Shown here piece after piece: positions 8,801 to 16,415 of a stretch of DNA of 64,000 bases. The first letter of the stretch is position 1, and every line of letters starts with the position of its first letter. Under the pieces are notes generated by a model. The model did no database searches. It saw only the letters and a list, made by a program, of their open reading frames with translations, and had not been told where the DNA came from. The translations under genes were made by a program, and so were the position numbers. The DNA comes from Microbacterium testaceum (GTDB lineage: Bacteria; Actinomycetota; Actinomycetes; Actinomycetales; Microbacteriaceae). The stretch lies in contig NZ_BJML01000002.1 of assembly GCF_006539145.1 (NCBI RefSeq), positions 186,001-250,000 of the forward strand. The letters are read 5' to 3'.

Positions 8801-9371
8801 ACTGCGGGTCGCTGGGTCCTCCGGCGCGCTCGGCGAGGTCTTCGAGGTCGTAGACCGGTTTCCCTTTCTCCGCACCGGTGAGGTGGGCGTGGGTGATGGC
8901 CGCGGCAAGGCGGTGATACCCCTCTTCTTGACGGGCGAGGACGAGGAGGTGCGAACCCATCGGGTCGGCTTCCCCGTTCTGGGGGCCGGAGAGCCCGAGC
9001 GAGAGCTCCGCACCGAAGACCGTGTTCACCGCGCGCTGTTCGGCCGCTTCGGCGAACCGCACGATGCCGTAGAAGCCGTCGTGGTCGGTGAGGGCGAGTG
9101 CGTGCAGGCCCAGACGTTCGGCCTCTTCGACGAGTTCTTCGGGGGAAGAGGCGCCGTCGAGGAACGAGTACGACGAGTGCGCGTGGAGTTCGGCGTAGGG
9201 AACGGTGTCGGCCGGGCGTTCGATCGAGGGCGGCACGTAGGCCCCGCGCTTGTGCGACCAGGCCGGGCTGTCGCCGCCGTCACCGTTCGGTGGAGCGCCG
9301 GTGGGGCGGCGGGCGTCGCTGAGCAGGCGCTCGAGCTCCGACCACTTCACGGGAGGGTTGGTCCAGCCCAT
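5886..9371 (-). CDS. dnaE2: Error-prone DNA polymerase III alpha subunit DnaE2
   Basis: The catalytic polymerase of the actinobacterial SOS mutasome, 1161 residues, used for translesion synthesis. The PHP domain starts at AELHAHSSYSFLDG (about 60). GRGSAANSAVCYLL and the catalytic aspartate motif PDIDVDFD (about 450) belong to the C-family palm, and a C-terminal OB-fold region follows near GLVTHRQRPATASGITFLNL. It is the third gene of an imuA-imuB-dnaE2 run, 33 nt after imuB. Between RRPDLLRSG and AVRLGLAGVTGIG there is an insertion of roughly 70-80 hydrophilic residues that I do not expect in the family and that accounts for the extra length. Confidence 0.97.
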   Translation of the reverse strand: MGWTNPPVKWSELERLLSDARRPTGAPPNGDGGDSPAWSHKRGAYVPPSIERPADTVPYAELHAHSSYSFLDGASSPEELVEEAERLGLHALALTDHDGFYGIVRFAEAAEQRAVNTVFGAELSLGLSGPQNGEADPMGSHLLVLARQEEGYHRLAAAITHAHLTGAEKGKPVYDLEDLAERAGGPSDPQWAVLTGCRKGAVRQALAFEGPVGAARELDTLITLFGAEAVYVELMDQGDPLDSRRNDVLAGLAAERGLPILATNNVHYAAPQKELLAAAVAAVRANRGLDELDGWLPAHAGAHLRSGVEMAARFRRYPGAVARTVELADEIAFPLRRAKPALPKQKVPEGHTPMSWLRHLVWEAVPRKYPNLSDDDRRRIERELGVIEMKDFPGYFLIVYGIVAEARRRGILCQGRGSAANSAVCYLLDITAVDSIFYKLPFERFLSSLRDEEPDIDVDFDSDRREEIIQWVYGEYGRERAAQVANVIQYRPKNAVRDMARALGHSPGQQDAWSKQVERWGATLETGADHDIPDQVIEFASELLKAPRHLGIHSGGMVLTDRPVGEVVPIEHARMENRTVIQWDKDDAAWMGLVKFDLLGLGMLAALQYCFDLIRGATGENWELSTLPKEEKAVYDMLCRADSIGVFQVESRAQMGLLPRLQPRKFYDLVVQIALIRPGPIQGGAVHPFVRRKLGQEAITYVHPKLEPVLERTMGVPVFQEQLMQMAVAIGNCSAEDADLLRRAMGSKRGLERIDSLRETLYAGMAENGLEGQVADELYAKIQAFANFGFAESHSLSFALLVYASSWIKLHYPAAFLAGLLRAQPMGFYSPATLTADARRHGVQVRRPDLLRSGVEATLERADDTPGRTGTERADAVGPAAETGSEPHPARGVPTGLDACAHAVQPPTGEFDPSEADETRAHRRDGGFAVRLGLAGVTGIGATVAERIVTEREANGDYRDLRDLVRRTGMVTAQLEALATAGAFECLGHTRREAIWLSGSAALDRPEFLPDSLVAVQPPLFTDPSSYEILASDLWATGLSADDHPLTHFRAALDARGVLTSRELRTCETDRRIEVAGLVTHRQRPATASGITFLNLEDEHGLMNIICSVGVWNRYRRVARESPALIVRGMLERSVEGVTNVIADGFTDLRVGVAHASRDFR

Positions 9372-9404
9372 CAGCGCCCCTCCGCCCGGGGACCGGGTCG
9401 ATGA

Positions 9405-10949
9405 TCAGTCATACCGCCCCTCCGCTCGCCACTCGCCCTCTTCGACCACCAGGAGCCACGCGCCCCCCTCGGCATCCACCACCTGGAACCGGTGCGCTTT
9501 GCGAGCGCGCAAGGCGTCCCACCCCCGCTCACTGATCGGCCATGGGCCCGCCCACTCGCGGATGCGGCGTCGCTGCCCCGCGGTCTCGAGGACGGCGGGT
9601 GGAGCACTCACGACATCGCGCTCCCCGACAGTGACCGGAGCCCCCGCGATGTCGGTGACTCCCACCAGGCGTGGTTCGGGGTACACGGTGGCGGGCAGGG
9701 GATCGGGGAGACTGCCGGGCCACGGCCGTGTCCGCACCTTCTCGGCGACCACACGATCACCCCACGGTACGAGCACTTGGCGCTCGGCGAGCCAGCGACC
9801 ACCGCCGATCGTCGGGGTCACGACCCCGCGGTGGCCGAGTATGGCCTGCACCCGAGAAAGGGCGTGGTGTACGCGTTCGTCGGGTCCGGCCCCGAACAGT
9901 CCCTTGGCGTGGTGCGCCGCGACATCGACGGCCTCGGGCTCGATGTGGACACCCGCGACACCGCTGCCGAAGATTCCCTGTGCGTCTTCGGCGAGCTGCC
10001 AGCGCACGCGGTCGACCACCCCCGCAGCGTCGAACGAACCGGGATGCAGCCATACGCGCTCACTGCGCTCGCCCCGTTCTCCCGTGAGCACGACCCGTAG
10101 CTCCGTACAGACGAGGTCGTGCGCGCCGAGCTGGGCGATGAACTCTTCGGCGGCCACGCGCATGCCGAACGCGATCTGGTCGGCGAGCTCGAGCGGTGGT
10201 TCGAACGCGACGTCGCGGTGCAGCTCGGGCGGGGGCGTACGCGGCTGGACCGGTTGGGAATCGAGTCCCCCGGCGAGCGCGTGCAGACGCACTCCCCTCT
10301 CGCCGAATCGCTCTCGTACTCGCTCGACCTGGAGCGCGGCCAACTGGCCCAGGGTATGCACGCCCAACCGCGCCAACAGGCTCCCGAACTCGTCGTCTTC
10401 GAGGGTCGCGATCGAGAGGGGCGCGAGGAAGGCTCCGGCCGCACCGGGCTCGACGATACGGACGGGATCATCCACAGCCGCCGAACGTGCCGCCTGCTCA
10501 GCGGTGAACACCCCGTCGGCGACGCTCGCGCGCACGCCCCCGAACCCGTCGTCATCGAGCAGCCGGACCAGCACGCGAGCTGCCTCGAGTTCCCCGCCGT
10601 AGTACCGCGCCGGACCCCGCGCCCGGAGAGCACAGAGTCCGGGGCGCACGACCTGCACCCCGGGAGCGCGCTCCTCGACCCGGGCGACGACCGGGGCGAA
10701 TGCGCGTACGTCCCGTACCGGGTCGGCCGGCACCACCTGCAGCCCCGGGCACAACGCCTGCGCGTCTCGGCGTTTCTGCCCGCGTCGCACGCCCTGCGCC
10801 CGAGCCGCCCACGAGCACGCGACGACGACGTTATGGGCGAACACCGCCACCGCGGCATCCGGTCGAGGAGGACTCACGGCCTCGCTCACGAACGCCGTGA
10901 TGGGCCAGTCGGGGAACCACAGCACGAGGCTGCGCGTAGGAGCGTGCAT
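9405..10949 (-). CDS. imuB: ImuB, Y-family polymerase homologue (mutasome adaptor)
   Basis: A DNA polymerase IV-like protein of 514 residues. In mycobacteria ImuB is catalytically dead and links DnaE2 and ImuA' to the beta clamp. The N-terminal palm-like region starts SLVLWFPDWPITAF, where an active Y-family enzyme would have a catalytic Asp, so inactivity is likely. The little-finger region runs to about residue 370 and a long C-terminal tail follows. Its ATG overlaps the imuA stop as TGATG, which points to coupled translation. It is transcribed from the SOS promoter in front of imuA. Confidence 0.93.
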   Translation of the reverse strand: MHAPTRSLVLWFPDWPITAFVSEAVSPPRPDAAVAVFAHNVVVACSWAARAQGVRRGQKRRDAQALCPGLQVVPADPVRDVRAFAPVVARVEERAPGVQVVRPGLCALRARGPARYYGGELEAARVLVRLLDDDGFGGVRASVADGVFTAEQAARSAAVDDPVRIVEPGAAGAFLAPLSIATLEDDEFGSLLARLGVHTLGQLAALQVERVRERFGERGVRLHALAGGLDSQPVQPRTPPPELHRDVAFEPPLELADQIAFGMRVAAEEFIAQLGAHDLVCTELRVVLTGERGERSERVWLHPGSFDAAGVVDRVRWQLAEDAQGIFGSGVAGVHIEPEAVDVAAHHAKGLFGAGPDERVHHALSRVQAILGHRGVVTPTIGGGRWLAERQVLVPWGDRVVAEKVRTRPWPGSLPDPLPATVYPEPRLVGVTDIAGAPVTVGERDVVSAPPAVLETAGQRRRIREWAGPWPISERGWDALRARKAHRFQVVDAEGGAWLLVVEEGEWRAEGRYD

Positions 10950-11677
10950 CAGCCCACTGCCCGTACGGGAACAGCATCGCGGTCACGCGAAACCAGACGC
11001 TCGGCCGGGGAGCCCAGCAACTCGATCGACCCGTCGGCCGCGGGCAGCAGCATGCGGGCGCGGCGGGGATTCGGCGAACGGCGGCTGGTCACCGATACGG
11101 TCAGCTCACGACCGGCCAAATACCCATGCCCCTGGCCGATTCCCGACCATCGGGGATCGGCGACGTCGATCACGGCCTCGACCTGGGGCCAGGCCCCCTG
11201 CACGAGCAGCACCGAACCGCGATCGCGCAGGCGCGCGGCCAACCGCGTGGCCTCGACGCCCCCGCGCGCGGCCGCCGCTCCCGCGGGTGGGCGTACGGCC
11301 ACCACGGGAAGCACCTCGGTAATCGTCGCCGTCACGGCCAACCACCGGGGGCCCGGATCGGGGATGAAAACGAGACGATCGAGATCGAGACCGTACTTCT
11401 CAGCGGCCTCGGCACCGAGCTCGGGCATGCCGATCACCCCGCACCACGCGCCGTCTTGGGAGGGACGGGCCATGAGCGCCAGCAGAAGAGAGGCCGAACG
11501 TGCCAGGGCGTATGCGGACCCCGACCGCAGCCCCCCACCGGGCAGCAGTGCGGAGAACGCCGGGTGCGTCGGCAGGACGGGGGCGTCCATGCGCCGCCCC
11601 TGCATGCGCTCGAGGCGATCACGGAGCGCAGGGATGTCGGGTACGGCCTGTACCTGGTCTCTCACGATCGCCCTCAC
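10949..11677 (-). CDS. imuA: ImuA'-type RecA-like mutasome protein
   Basis: A protein of about 242 residues in the ImuA/ImuA' position, first in the imuA-imuB-dnaE2 operon. It has RecA-like features: the N-terminal FSALLPGGGLRSGSAYALA takes the place of a degenerate P-loop, with later hydrophobic strands such as SVLLVQGAWPQVEAVIDVAD. ImuA' supports damage-induced mutagenesis together with ImuB and DnaE2. GTG at 11677 is chosen because a TAACCT -10 box ends 6 nt upstream, which fits a leaderless transcript; GTG at 11683 would touch the -10 box and is less likely. Family assignment rests largely on context. Confidence 0.85.
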   Translation of the reverse strand: MRAIVRDQVQAVPDIPALRDRLERMQGRRMDAPVLPTHPAFSALLPGGGLRSGSAYALARSASLLLALMARPSQDGAWCGVIGMPELGAEAAEKYGLDLDRLVFIPDPGPRWLAVTATITEVLPVVAVRPPAGAAAARGGVEATRLAARLRDRGSVLLVQGAWPQVEAVIDVADPRWSGIGQGHGYLAGRELTVSVTSRRSPNPRRARMLLPAADGSIELLGSPAERLVSRDRDAVPVRAVG

Positions 11678-11683
11678 TCCCAC

Positions 11684-11712
11684 AGGTTAGAACATCTGTT
11701 CGATGACCTCAA
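11684..11712 (-). promoter_or_regulatory. SOS promoter of imuA-imuB-dnaE2 with LexA box
   Basis: On the minus strand TTGAGG (-35, 11712-11707) and TAACCT (-10, 11689-11684) are separated by exactly 17 nt. The spacer and its border carry TCGAACAGATGTTCTA (11703-11688), which matches the actinobacterial LexA box TCGAAC-N4-GTTCGA at all but one base. LexA bound here would cover the promoter core. Confidence 0.88.
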
Positions 11713-11834
11713 TCCCTGTGTGTCGAAGATACGATCGACCTCCGACATTGCGCAGAAGCTCCGATCGAATGATCGAACGAGCACGCCGATCCCCCGGCAT
11801 CCGGCCGAGAACGGCCCCCGCACGCATGTCTGCT

Positions 11835-12392
11835 TCAGACCAGATCGACCGTCGCGGCGATCCGCGCAAACCCTCCCTGCTGCAGCACGAGGGCGGTGTT
11901 CGCCATGAGCTCGGCGGCAGGACGGGTGACGGTTCCGAGCCCCGCGATCTCTGCACTCAGGTCGAAGGTGCGCGTGGCATCCAGCACCACCGTCACGTCG
12001 TAGCCGAGGTTTCCGGCCATGCGCGCGGTCGTCTCGACGCACATATTCGTCTGGATGCCGCAGATCACCAGTTCTCGGATGCCGTGCTCACGCAGCCACG
12101 CGTGCAGATCGGGATCGCCGTAGAACGCCGAATTGACGTTCTTCGACACGAGGAGATCCGCCGGAACGTCGGCGACCGCCTCGACGAGGGCGTTGCCCTC
12201 ACCGTCCGGGTGAAGAGGAGAGCCAGGGGACGCAGACTCGTGCCGCACGACGACGATCGGCTCCTCCGCACGCTGCCACGCATCGATCAGGGCGACGACG
12301 TTGCGTTCGCAATCGGGGTTGGCCGTCGGCCCCCAGAAGGCGAGGTCGTCGAATCCCCTCTGCATATCGATCACGAGAAGAGCACGAGTCAT
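11835..12392 (-). CDS. Isochorismatase-family cysteine hydrolase
   Basis: A cytoplasmic hydrolase of 185 residues in the isochorismatase/nicotinamidase superfamily. The triad is visible as Asp in ALLVIDMQRGF, Lys in LLVSKNVNSAF and Cys in QTNMCVETTARM. The N-terminal MTRALLVIDMQ fits ATG at 12392 rather than 12401, though neither has an ideal ribosome site. Stand-alone proteins of this type act on assorted amides and ethers, and the substrate cannot be named. The gene ends just before the SOS promoter of imuA and need not be co-regulated with it. Confidence 0.87.
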   Translation of the reverse strand: MTRALLVIDMQRGFDDLAFWGPTANPDCERNVVALIDAWQRAEEPIVVVRHESASPGSPLHPDGEGNALVEAVADVPADLLVSKNVNSAFYGDPDLHAWLREHGIRELVICGIQTNMCVETTARMAGNLGYDVTVVLDATRTFDLSAEIAGLGTVTRPAAELMANTALVLQQGGFARIAATVDLV

Positions 12393-12441
12393 ACCCCTCA
12401 TCCCACCACACGCCCCCCCACAAGAGCGGTGGATGCCAAAC

Positions 12442-12939
12442 TCAGGCCGCCAGTGCCAGATACGGCTCCCAGAGCGGGTCGCTCTTGTCCACGCCGCGCA
12501 CGGTCCACGACGAGCCCCGCGGAGGTGCGGGCACGAGCCGCAACTCCCAGCGCATCTCCTGCGGGGTGCGATCGCCCTTCACGTTGTTGCAGAGCAGGCA
12601 GCAGGCCACGAGGTTCTCCCACGTGTCCTTACCACCGCGGGAGCGGGGAAGCACGTGATCGATCGTCGACGCGGCCTTGCCGCAATATCCGCACCGGTGC
12701 GCGTCGCGGCGCAGAACTCCACGGCGGGTGACCGGAACCTGGCGGGCGCCCGGAACCCGCACGTAACGCGTCAGGATGATCACCGCCGGGCGATCGTAGG
12801 TTCCGCGGGCAGCCCAGACCGGGTCTTCGTCGACGCTCTCGACGACGGTGGCCTTGTCGTTCATGACGAGCACGAGGGCTCGTTTGAAAGACACGACCGC
12901 GAGGGGCTCGTAGCCCGCATTCAGCACCAGTGTGCGCAT
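12442..12939 (-). CDS. HNH endonuclease
   Basis: A protein of 165 residues. After an N-terminal domain (MRTLVLNAGYEPL...) comes the HNH zinc-finger fold: RCGYCG, then TIDHVLPRSRGG with the catalytic DH, WENLVACC and CLLCNN. The two CxxC pairs bind structural zinc. This stand-alone form is widespread in actinobacterial chromosomes and of unknown role, distinct from phage or restriction nucleases. GAGAGGACGAG lies right upstream of ATG 12939, so the much longer open frame is not the gene. A terminator and small-peptide transcript lie directly upstream. Confidence 0.9.
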   Translation of the reverse strand: MRTLVLNAGYEPLAVVSFKRALVLVMNDKATVVESVDEDPVWAARGTYDRPAVIILTRYVRVPGARQVPVTRRGVLRRDAHRCGYCGKAASTIDHVLPRSRGGKDTWENLVACCLLCNNVKGDRTPQEMRWELRLVPAPPRGSSWTVRGVDKSDPLWEPYLALAA

Positions 12940-13018
12940 TTCTCGTCCTCTCGAATGGCCGAGACGGCTTCTCGGATGTTCGACTCGCGACGACGGCAGG
13001 CGCGAAAGGGTATGAAAA

Positions 13019-13044
13019 AGGCGCTGTCTAGACAGACAGCGCCT
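13019..13044 (-). terminator. Strong intrinsic terminator overlapping the stop of the small ORF
   Basis: On the minus strand AGGCGCTGTCT-GTCT-AGACAGCGCCT forms an 11-bp perfect stem with a 4-nt loop, followed by TTTT. The TAG of the small ORF lies inside the loop and 3' arm. It separates the small transcript from the HNH gene 80 nt downstream. Confidence 0.85.
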
Positions 13045-13141
13045 GAGAAGTCGCGGCGAAGCCACGGCATCCGGTCACACGATGCCGAAGAACGAGCAGC
13101 CCGAGCGCATCCATGGTGCGGATGCGCTGACTGGTGTTCAT
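13028..13141 (-). CDS. Small ORF, 37 residues, leader-peptide-like
   Basis: ATG at 13141 with GAAGGGA placed 7 nt upstream opens a 37-residue frame: MNTSQRIRTMDALGLLVLRH, then RVTGCRGFAATSQALSV. The stop sits inside the terminator hairpin. It uses A/T-ending codons (AGT, GTT, CTT, CAT, CGT, TCT) more than its neighbours. A -10-like TAGCCT lies at 13177-13182. The result would be an RNA of about 150 nt made of one peptide and a terminator, as in attenuators, upstream of the HNH gene. No family is recognised and translation is not proven. Confidence 0.5.
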   Translation of the reverse strand: MNTSQRIRTMDALGLLVLRHRVTGCRGFAATSQALSV

Positions 13142-13276
13142 CGGCATGTCCCTTCGGTTCTTCCGACGTCGGTGACAGGCTAACCCACTGCGACACGCCC
13201 GGGGTCGGCTGAGGGGGGAAACAGAAAGCGGCGTGTCGGAGAACGATGTCCCCGGCACGCCGCCTCGAGAGAAGAA

Positions 13277-14197
13277 TCAGCCGGCGTTCTGCTGCAGCCA
13301 GGCGTAGGGATCGACCACCGAGCCGTTGATGTGCACCTCGAAGTGGAGGTGGTTGGCGGTCGAGCTGCCCGTCGATCCGACCAGGCCGATGAGCTGGCCG
13401 GGGGCGACGGTCTGGCCGGCCTGCACCTGACGGCTGCCGTAGGTCATGTGGCCGTACGTGGTCGACACCTTCTGGCCGTTGATCACGTGCTCGATCACGA
13501 TCGCGACGCCGTATCCGCCGTAGCTCTCCTGCGAGACGCTGACGACTCCACCGGCGGCGGCGAAGATCGGTTGACCGCCGGGAGCGAGCAGGTCGACGCC
13601 CTGGTGATAGCCGGAGTCCCACAGACCGCGACCGAGTGTGTAGCTCGTGAGCGGCCAGCGCACCTCACCCGATCCGGGTGCGGTCATGTTCAGATCGATG
13701 GAGCTCACCGAGGTCGACGCCTTCGAGGCGTTGGCGGCGAGCTGGCGCGCGCGCTCGGCGGCGGCGGCAGCAGCGGCCTCTTGATCCTTCTTCTTCTGGA
13801 TCTCATCGGCCGTGGTGGCCGAGTAGCTGCTGCGGTCGAGGGTTTCGGCGGCCGCGTCGGAGGCCACGACGAGCGACTGGTTGTCGGCGGCCGACATCTC
13901 TTGCAACGTCATGGTGTCGGCGGCAGGCATGGTCGCGGCGTAGGCGGGGATCGCGACGGTGGCGACGAGGCCCGCGACCATCGAGAGGATCACGGCGCTG
14001 CGCAGCGGTTTGCCGACGCGGCGCGACGACGAGGCGCCACGAGGGGGAGCGGTACGAGCGACCGGGGCGGTCGCGGGAGCCGCGGCCTGCAGGACGCGGC
14101 TCGTCGGTCGGGCGACCGCGGCGCGCGTGCTCTTGCGAGTGGGTCCCGTCGCGGCACCTTCGGGTAGGTCCGCTGCGGGCTCGTTGTGTTCAGCCAA
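13277..14197 (-). CDS. M23-family peptidoglycan endopeptidase, membrane anchored
   Basis: A cell-wall peptidase or divisome activator of 306 residues. A basic Ala/Pro/Arg-rich cytoplasmic part is followed by the membrane segment AVILSMVAGLVATVAIPAYA (about 70-90), a helical region with EIQKKKDQEAAAAAAAERAR, and the C-terminal M23 (LytM) domain. The zinc ligands are in GYHQGVDLLAP and HLHFEVHING, so the enzyme is probably active. Start TTG 14197 is chosen because GGAGGAAC lies directly upstream; the frame runs further but without a ribosome site. It is likely secreted or anchored and cleaves peptide cross-links. Confidence 0.9.
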   Translation of the reverse strand: MAEHNEPAADLPEGAATGPTRKSTRAAVARPTSRVLQAAAPATAPVARTAPPRGASSSRRVGKPLRSAVILSMVAGLVATVAIPAYAATMPAADTMTLQEMSAADNQSLVVASDAAAETLDRSSYSATTADEIQKKKDQEAAAAAAAERARQLAANASKASTSVSSIDLNMTAPGSGEVRWPLTSYTLGRGLWDSGYHQGVDLLAPGGQPIFAAAGGVVSVSQESYGGYGVAIVIEHVINGQKVSTTYGHMTYGSRQVQAGQTVAPGQLIGLVGSTGSSTANHLHFEVHINGSVVDPYAWLQQNAG

Positions 14198-14344
14198 AGT
14201 TCCTCCGGCGCCTCTGCGTCTTCGGGGACGCTGGCTCGTCAGCACTCGAATGTGGGGCACGATGTGCGGGCTGGTCCCTGCGCGGACGACGAGCCGATGA
14301 GGCAAACCGCGAGGGGTCCGACGGCGGGCTTCTCGCCTGTGGAC

Positions 14345-14395
14345 TTTCTGAGGCTACCCGAAGATAACGAACAAGTCACGCCTCGGTAACCGCTC
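14345..14395 (-). promoter_or_regulatory. Promoter region of the M23 peptidase with GTTACC/GTTATC repeat
   Basis: On the minus strand GTTACC and GTTATC recur 23 nt apart, and a -10-like TAGCCT lies at 14356-14351, giving a 5' leader near 147 nt. Direct GTTAC-type repeats ahead of wall-hydrolase genes recall MtrA-type control, but this is a resemblance only. Confidence 0.35.
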
Positions 14396-14437
14396 CCAGG
14401 CGATGCCCGGCCGGACCTCTGCGGAAAACGGCCGGGC

Positions 14438-15136
14438 TCAGTCCTCGGCGACGAGGAAGATGTGAGAGGCCACCTCGACGGGCAGCTCGAGCCCCTCGTC
14501 GACGCCGTCCATCTGGACGAGGACGTACCCCTCGTTGAAGCGGTAGTCGCCACGAGCACCCGGGAGCACACCCGCGGCCTTCAGCTGCTGCAGGAGTTCG
14601 GGATCGACCTGAGCGGGCTCGGCGAGCCGGCGCACCGTACCGGTGATGGGTCCACCCGCGTCGGTCAGCTTGCGCACCAGGCCGATCACACCGACGTCGA
14701 AGGTGGCACTCGCGGCGTCGCCCAGCTGATCGAGACCCGGGATCGGGTTTCCGTACGGCGATTCCGTGGGGTGGCCGAGCAGTTCGACGAGCCGGCGCTC
14801 CACCTGCTCGCTCATCACGTGCTCCCATCGGCAGGCCTCGTCGTGCACGTAGGCCCAGTCGAGGCCGATGACGTCGCTCAGCAGGCGCTCGGCGAGCCGG
14901 TGTTTGCGCATGACATCGACGGCTTTCTGGCGGCCGGAGTCCGTCAGCTCGAGGCGACGGTCTTCCGATACCACCACGAGACCATCGCGCTCCATGCGAC
15001 CGACCGTCTGGGAGACGGTGGGTCCCGAGTGCCCCAGGCGCTCGGAGATGCGCGCGCGCAGCGGCACGATCCTCTCTTCTTCGAGCTCCAGAATCGTGCG
15101 CAGGTACATCTCGGTGGTGTCGATCAGATCGGTCAT
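14438..15136 (-). CDS. Iron-dependent repressor, DtxR/IdeR family
   Basis: A metal-dependent regulator of 232 residues. The winged helix spans about 1-75 (RISERLGHSGPTVSQTVGRM is the helix-turn-helix). The dimer and metal domain follows with HDEACRWEHVMS, which carries the Cys, Glu and His ligands of the primary site as in DtxR, then GNPIPGLDQLG. The C-terminal SH3-like domain ends at VASHIFLV. The length and the Cys-containing ligand set fit the iron branch (DtxR/IdeR) rather than MntR. With Fe(II) it would repress iron uptake and siderophore genes; none are in this window. The DxR name cannot be chosen from sequence alone. Confidence 0.93.
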   Translation of the reverse strand: MTDLIDTTEMYLRTILELEEERIVPLRARISERLGHSGPTVSQTVGRMERDGLVVVSEDRRLELTDSGRQKAVDVMRKHRLAERLLSDVIGLDWAYVHDEACRWEHVMSEQVERRLVELLGHPTESPYGNPIPGLDQLGDAASATFDVGVIGLVRKLTDAGGPITGTVRRLAEPAQVDPELLQQLKAAGVLPGARGDYRFNEGYVLVQMDGVDEGLELPVEVASHIFLVAED

Positions 15137-15222
15137 GCGGGTGTCCTCGATGTCGCGCGGCAAGTCCTCTCAGCCTACCGACCCTGTCCGACATGAGCGC
15201 GGGCGGCGTCCGGGGGTGACCC

Positions 15223-15228
15223 TAGAAT
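15223..15228 (+). promoter_or_regulatory. -10 box of serC (leaderless)
   Basis: TAGAAT ends 7 nt before the serC ATG, so transcription should begin at or next to the start codon. Confidence 0.65.
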
Positions 15229-15235
15229 CGGTGCC

Positions 15236-16357
15236 ATGCCGCACGTGGAACTGCCCGCCGAACTCCTGCCCACCGACGGTCGCTTCGGGTGCGGCCCCTC
15301 CAAGGTGCGCGGTGCGCAGCTCGAGGCCCTCGTCACCCGCGGCGCGTCGATCCTCGGAACCTCGCACCGCCAGGCGCCGGTGAAGAACCTCGTCGCCAGC
15401 ACGCGGGAGCGCCTGTCGCAGCTGTTCCGTCTGCCCGAGGGATACGAGATCCTCCTCGGCAACGGCGGATCGACCGCCTTCTGGGACGCCGCCGCGTTCG
15501 GACTCATCGAGAACCGCAGCCAGAACCTGGTCTTCGGCGAGTTCGGTGGCAAGTTCGCCGCGGCCGCCACCGCCCCGTGGCTTCAGGCACCGGATGTGCG
15601 CAAGGCCGAGCCCGGGACGCGCTCGTCCGCCGAGGCCGTCGCCGGCGTCGACGTCTACGCCTGGCCGCACAACGAGACCTCGACTGGCGTCGCCGCCCCG
15701 ATCCGACGTATGGACGCGGATGCCGGCGCTCTCACGGTCATCGACGCGACCAGCGCTGCGGGAGGCATCGACGTCGATGTGTCGCAGGCGGACGTCTACT
15801 ACTTCGCGCCCCAGAAGAACCTCGGCTCGGACGGCGGGCTCTGGTACGCCGCCGTCTCGCCGGCCGCGATCGAGCGGATCGAGCGGATCGCGGCATCCGA
15901 CCGCTACATCCCGGAGTTCCTCAGCCTGAAGAACGCGCTCGACAACTCGCGTCTGCAGCAGACGCTGAACACCCCCGCTCTCGCGACGCTCCTGCTCCTC
16001 GACGATCAGCTCGGATGGATCCTCGACAACGGCGGCCTCTCCTGGGCCGGCGCCCGCACCGCCGAATCGTCCAGGGCCCTCTACGAGTGGGCCGACGCGA
16101 GCGCGGTGGCGAAGCCGTTCGTGAGCGATCCCGCCGACCGCTCTCCCGTCGTCGTCACCATCGACTTCGACGACCGCATCGATGCGGCGGCGATCGCCAA
16201 GAGCCTGCGCGCGAACGGCATCGTCGACACCGAGCCGTACCGCAAGCTCGGCCGCAACCAGCTTCGTGTGGCCACCTTCGTCTCGATCGAGCCCGAAGAC
16301 GTGCGCCGCCTCATCGGGGCGATCGACTACACGATCGAGCGCCTGCCGCAAGCCTGA
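15236..16357 (+). CDS. serC: Phosphoserine aminotransferase
   Basis: A PLP enzyme of 373 residues that converts 3-phosphohydroxypyruvate and glutamate to O-phosphoserine in serine synthesis. It belongs to the actinobacterial SerC branch: FGCGPSKVR near the N-terminus, LLGNGGSTAFWD binding the cofactor phosphate, ATSAAGGIDVDV, and YYFAPQKNLGSDGG with the PLP lysine in QKN. The ATG is read without a ribosome site from a leaderless promoter. The gene is divergent from the dtxR-like repressor and ends at a shared bidirectional terminator. Confidence 0.96.
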   Translation: MPHVELPAELLPTDGRFGCGPSKVRGAQLEALVTRGASILGTSHRQAPVKNLVASTRERLSQLFRLPEGYEILLGNGGSTAFWDAAAFGLIENRSQNLVFGEFGGKFAAAATAPWLQAPDVRKAEPGTRSSAEAVAGVDVYAWPHNETSTGVAAPIRRMDADAGALTVIDATSAAGGIDVDVSQADVYYFAPQKNLGSDGGLWYAAVSPAAIERIERIAASDRYIPEFLSLKNALDNSRLQQTLNTPALATLLLLDDQLGWILDNGGLSWAGARTAESSRALYEWADASAVAKPFVSDPADRSPVVVTIDFDDRIDAAAIAKSLRANGIVDTEPYRKLGRNQLRVATFVSIEPEDVRRLIGAIDYTIERLPQA

Positions 16358-16364
16358 TCCGCTT

Positions 16365-16406
16365 ATGACGAAGGCCGTCCCGCCGAGGCGGGACGGCCTT
16401 CGTCAT
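16365..16406. terminator. Bidirectional terminator between serC and the DUF3027 gene
   Basis: A 20-bp perfect stem (ATGACGAAGGCCGTCCCGCC and its complement) with a 2-nt centre lies between two convergent genes. Confidence 0.85.
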
Positions 16407-16415
16407 GAGCGGCAG

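Noticed and set aside
6990..9404. An 804-codon frame on the plus strand opposite dnaE2
   Set aside because: The dnaE2 frame carries all catalytic motifs; the opposite frame has no family resemblance and repetitive His/Arg/Gly content.
14198..14437. A ydaO-type (c-di-AMP) riboswitch ahead of the M23 peptidase
   Set aside because: Such riboswitches are common before wall peptidases, and the leader is long enough, but I could not find the conserved core elements.
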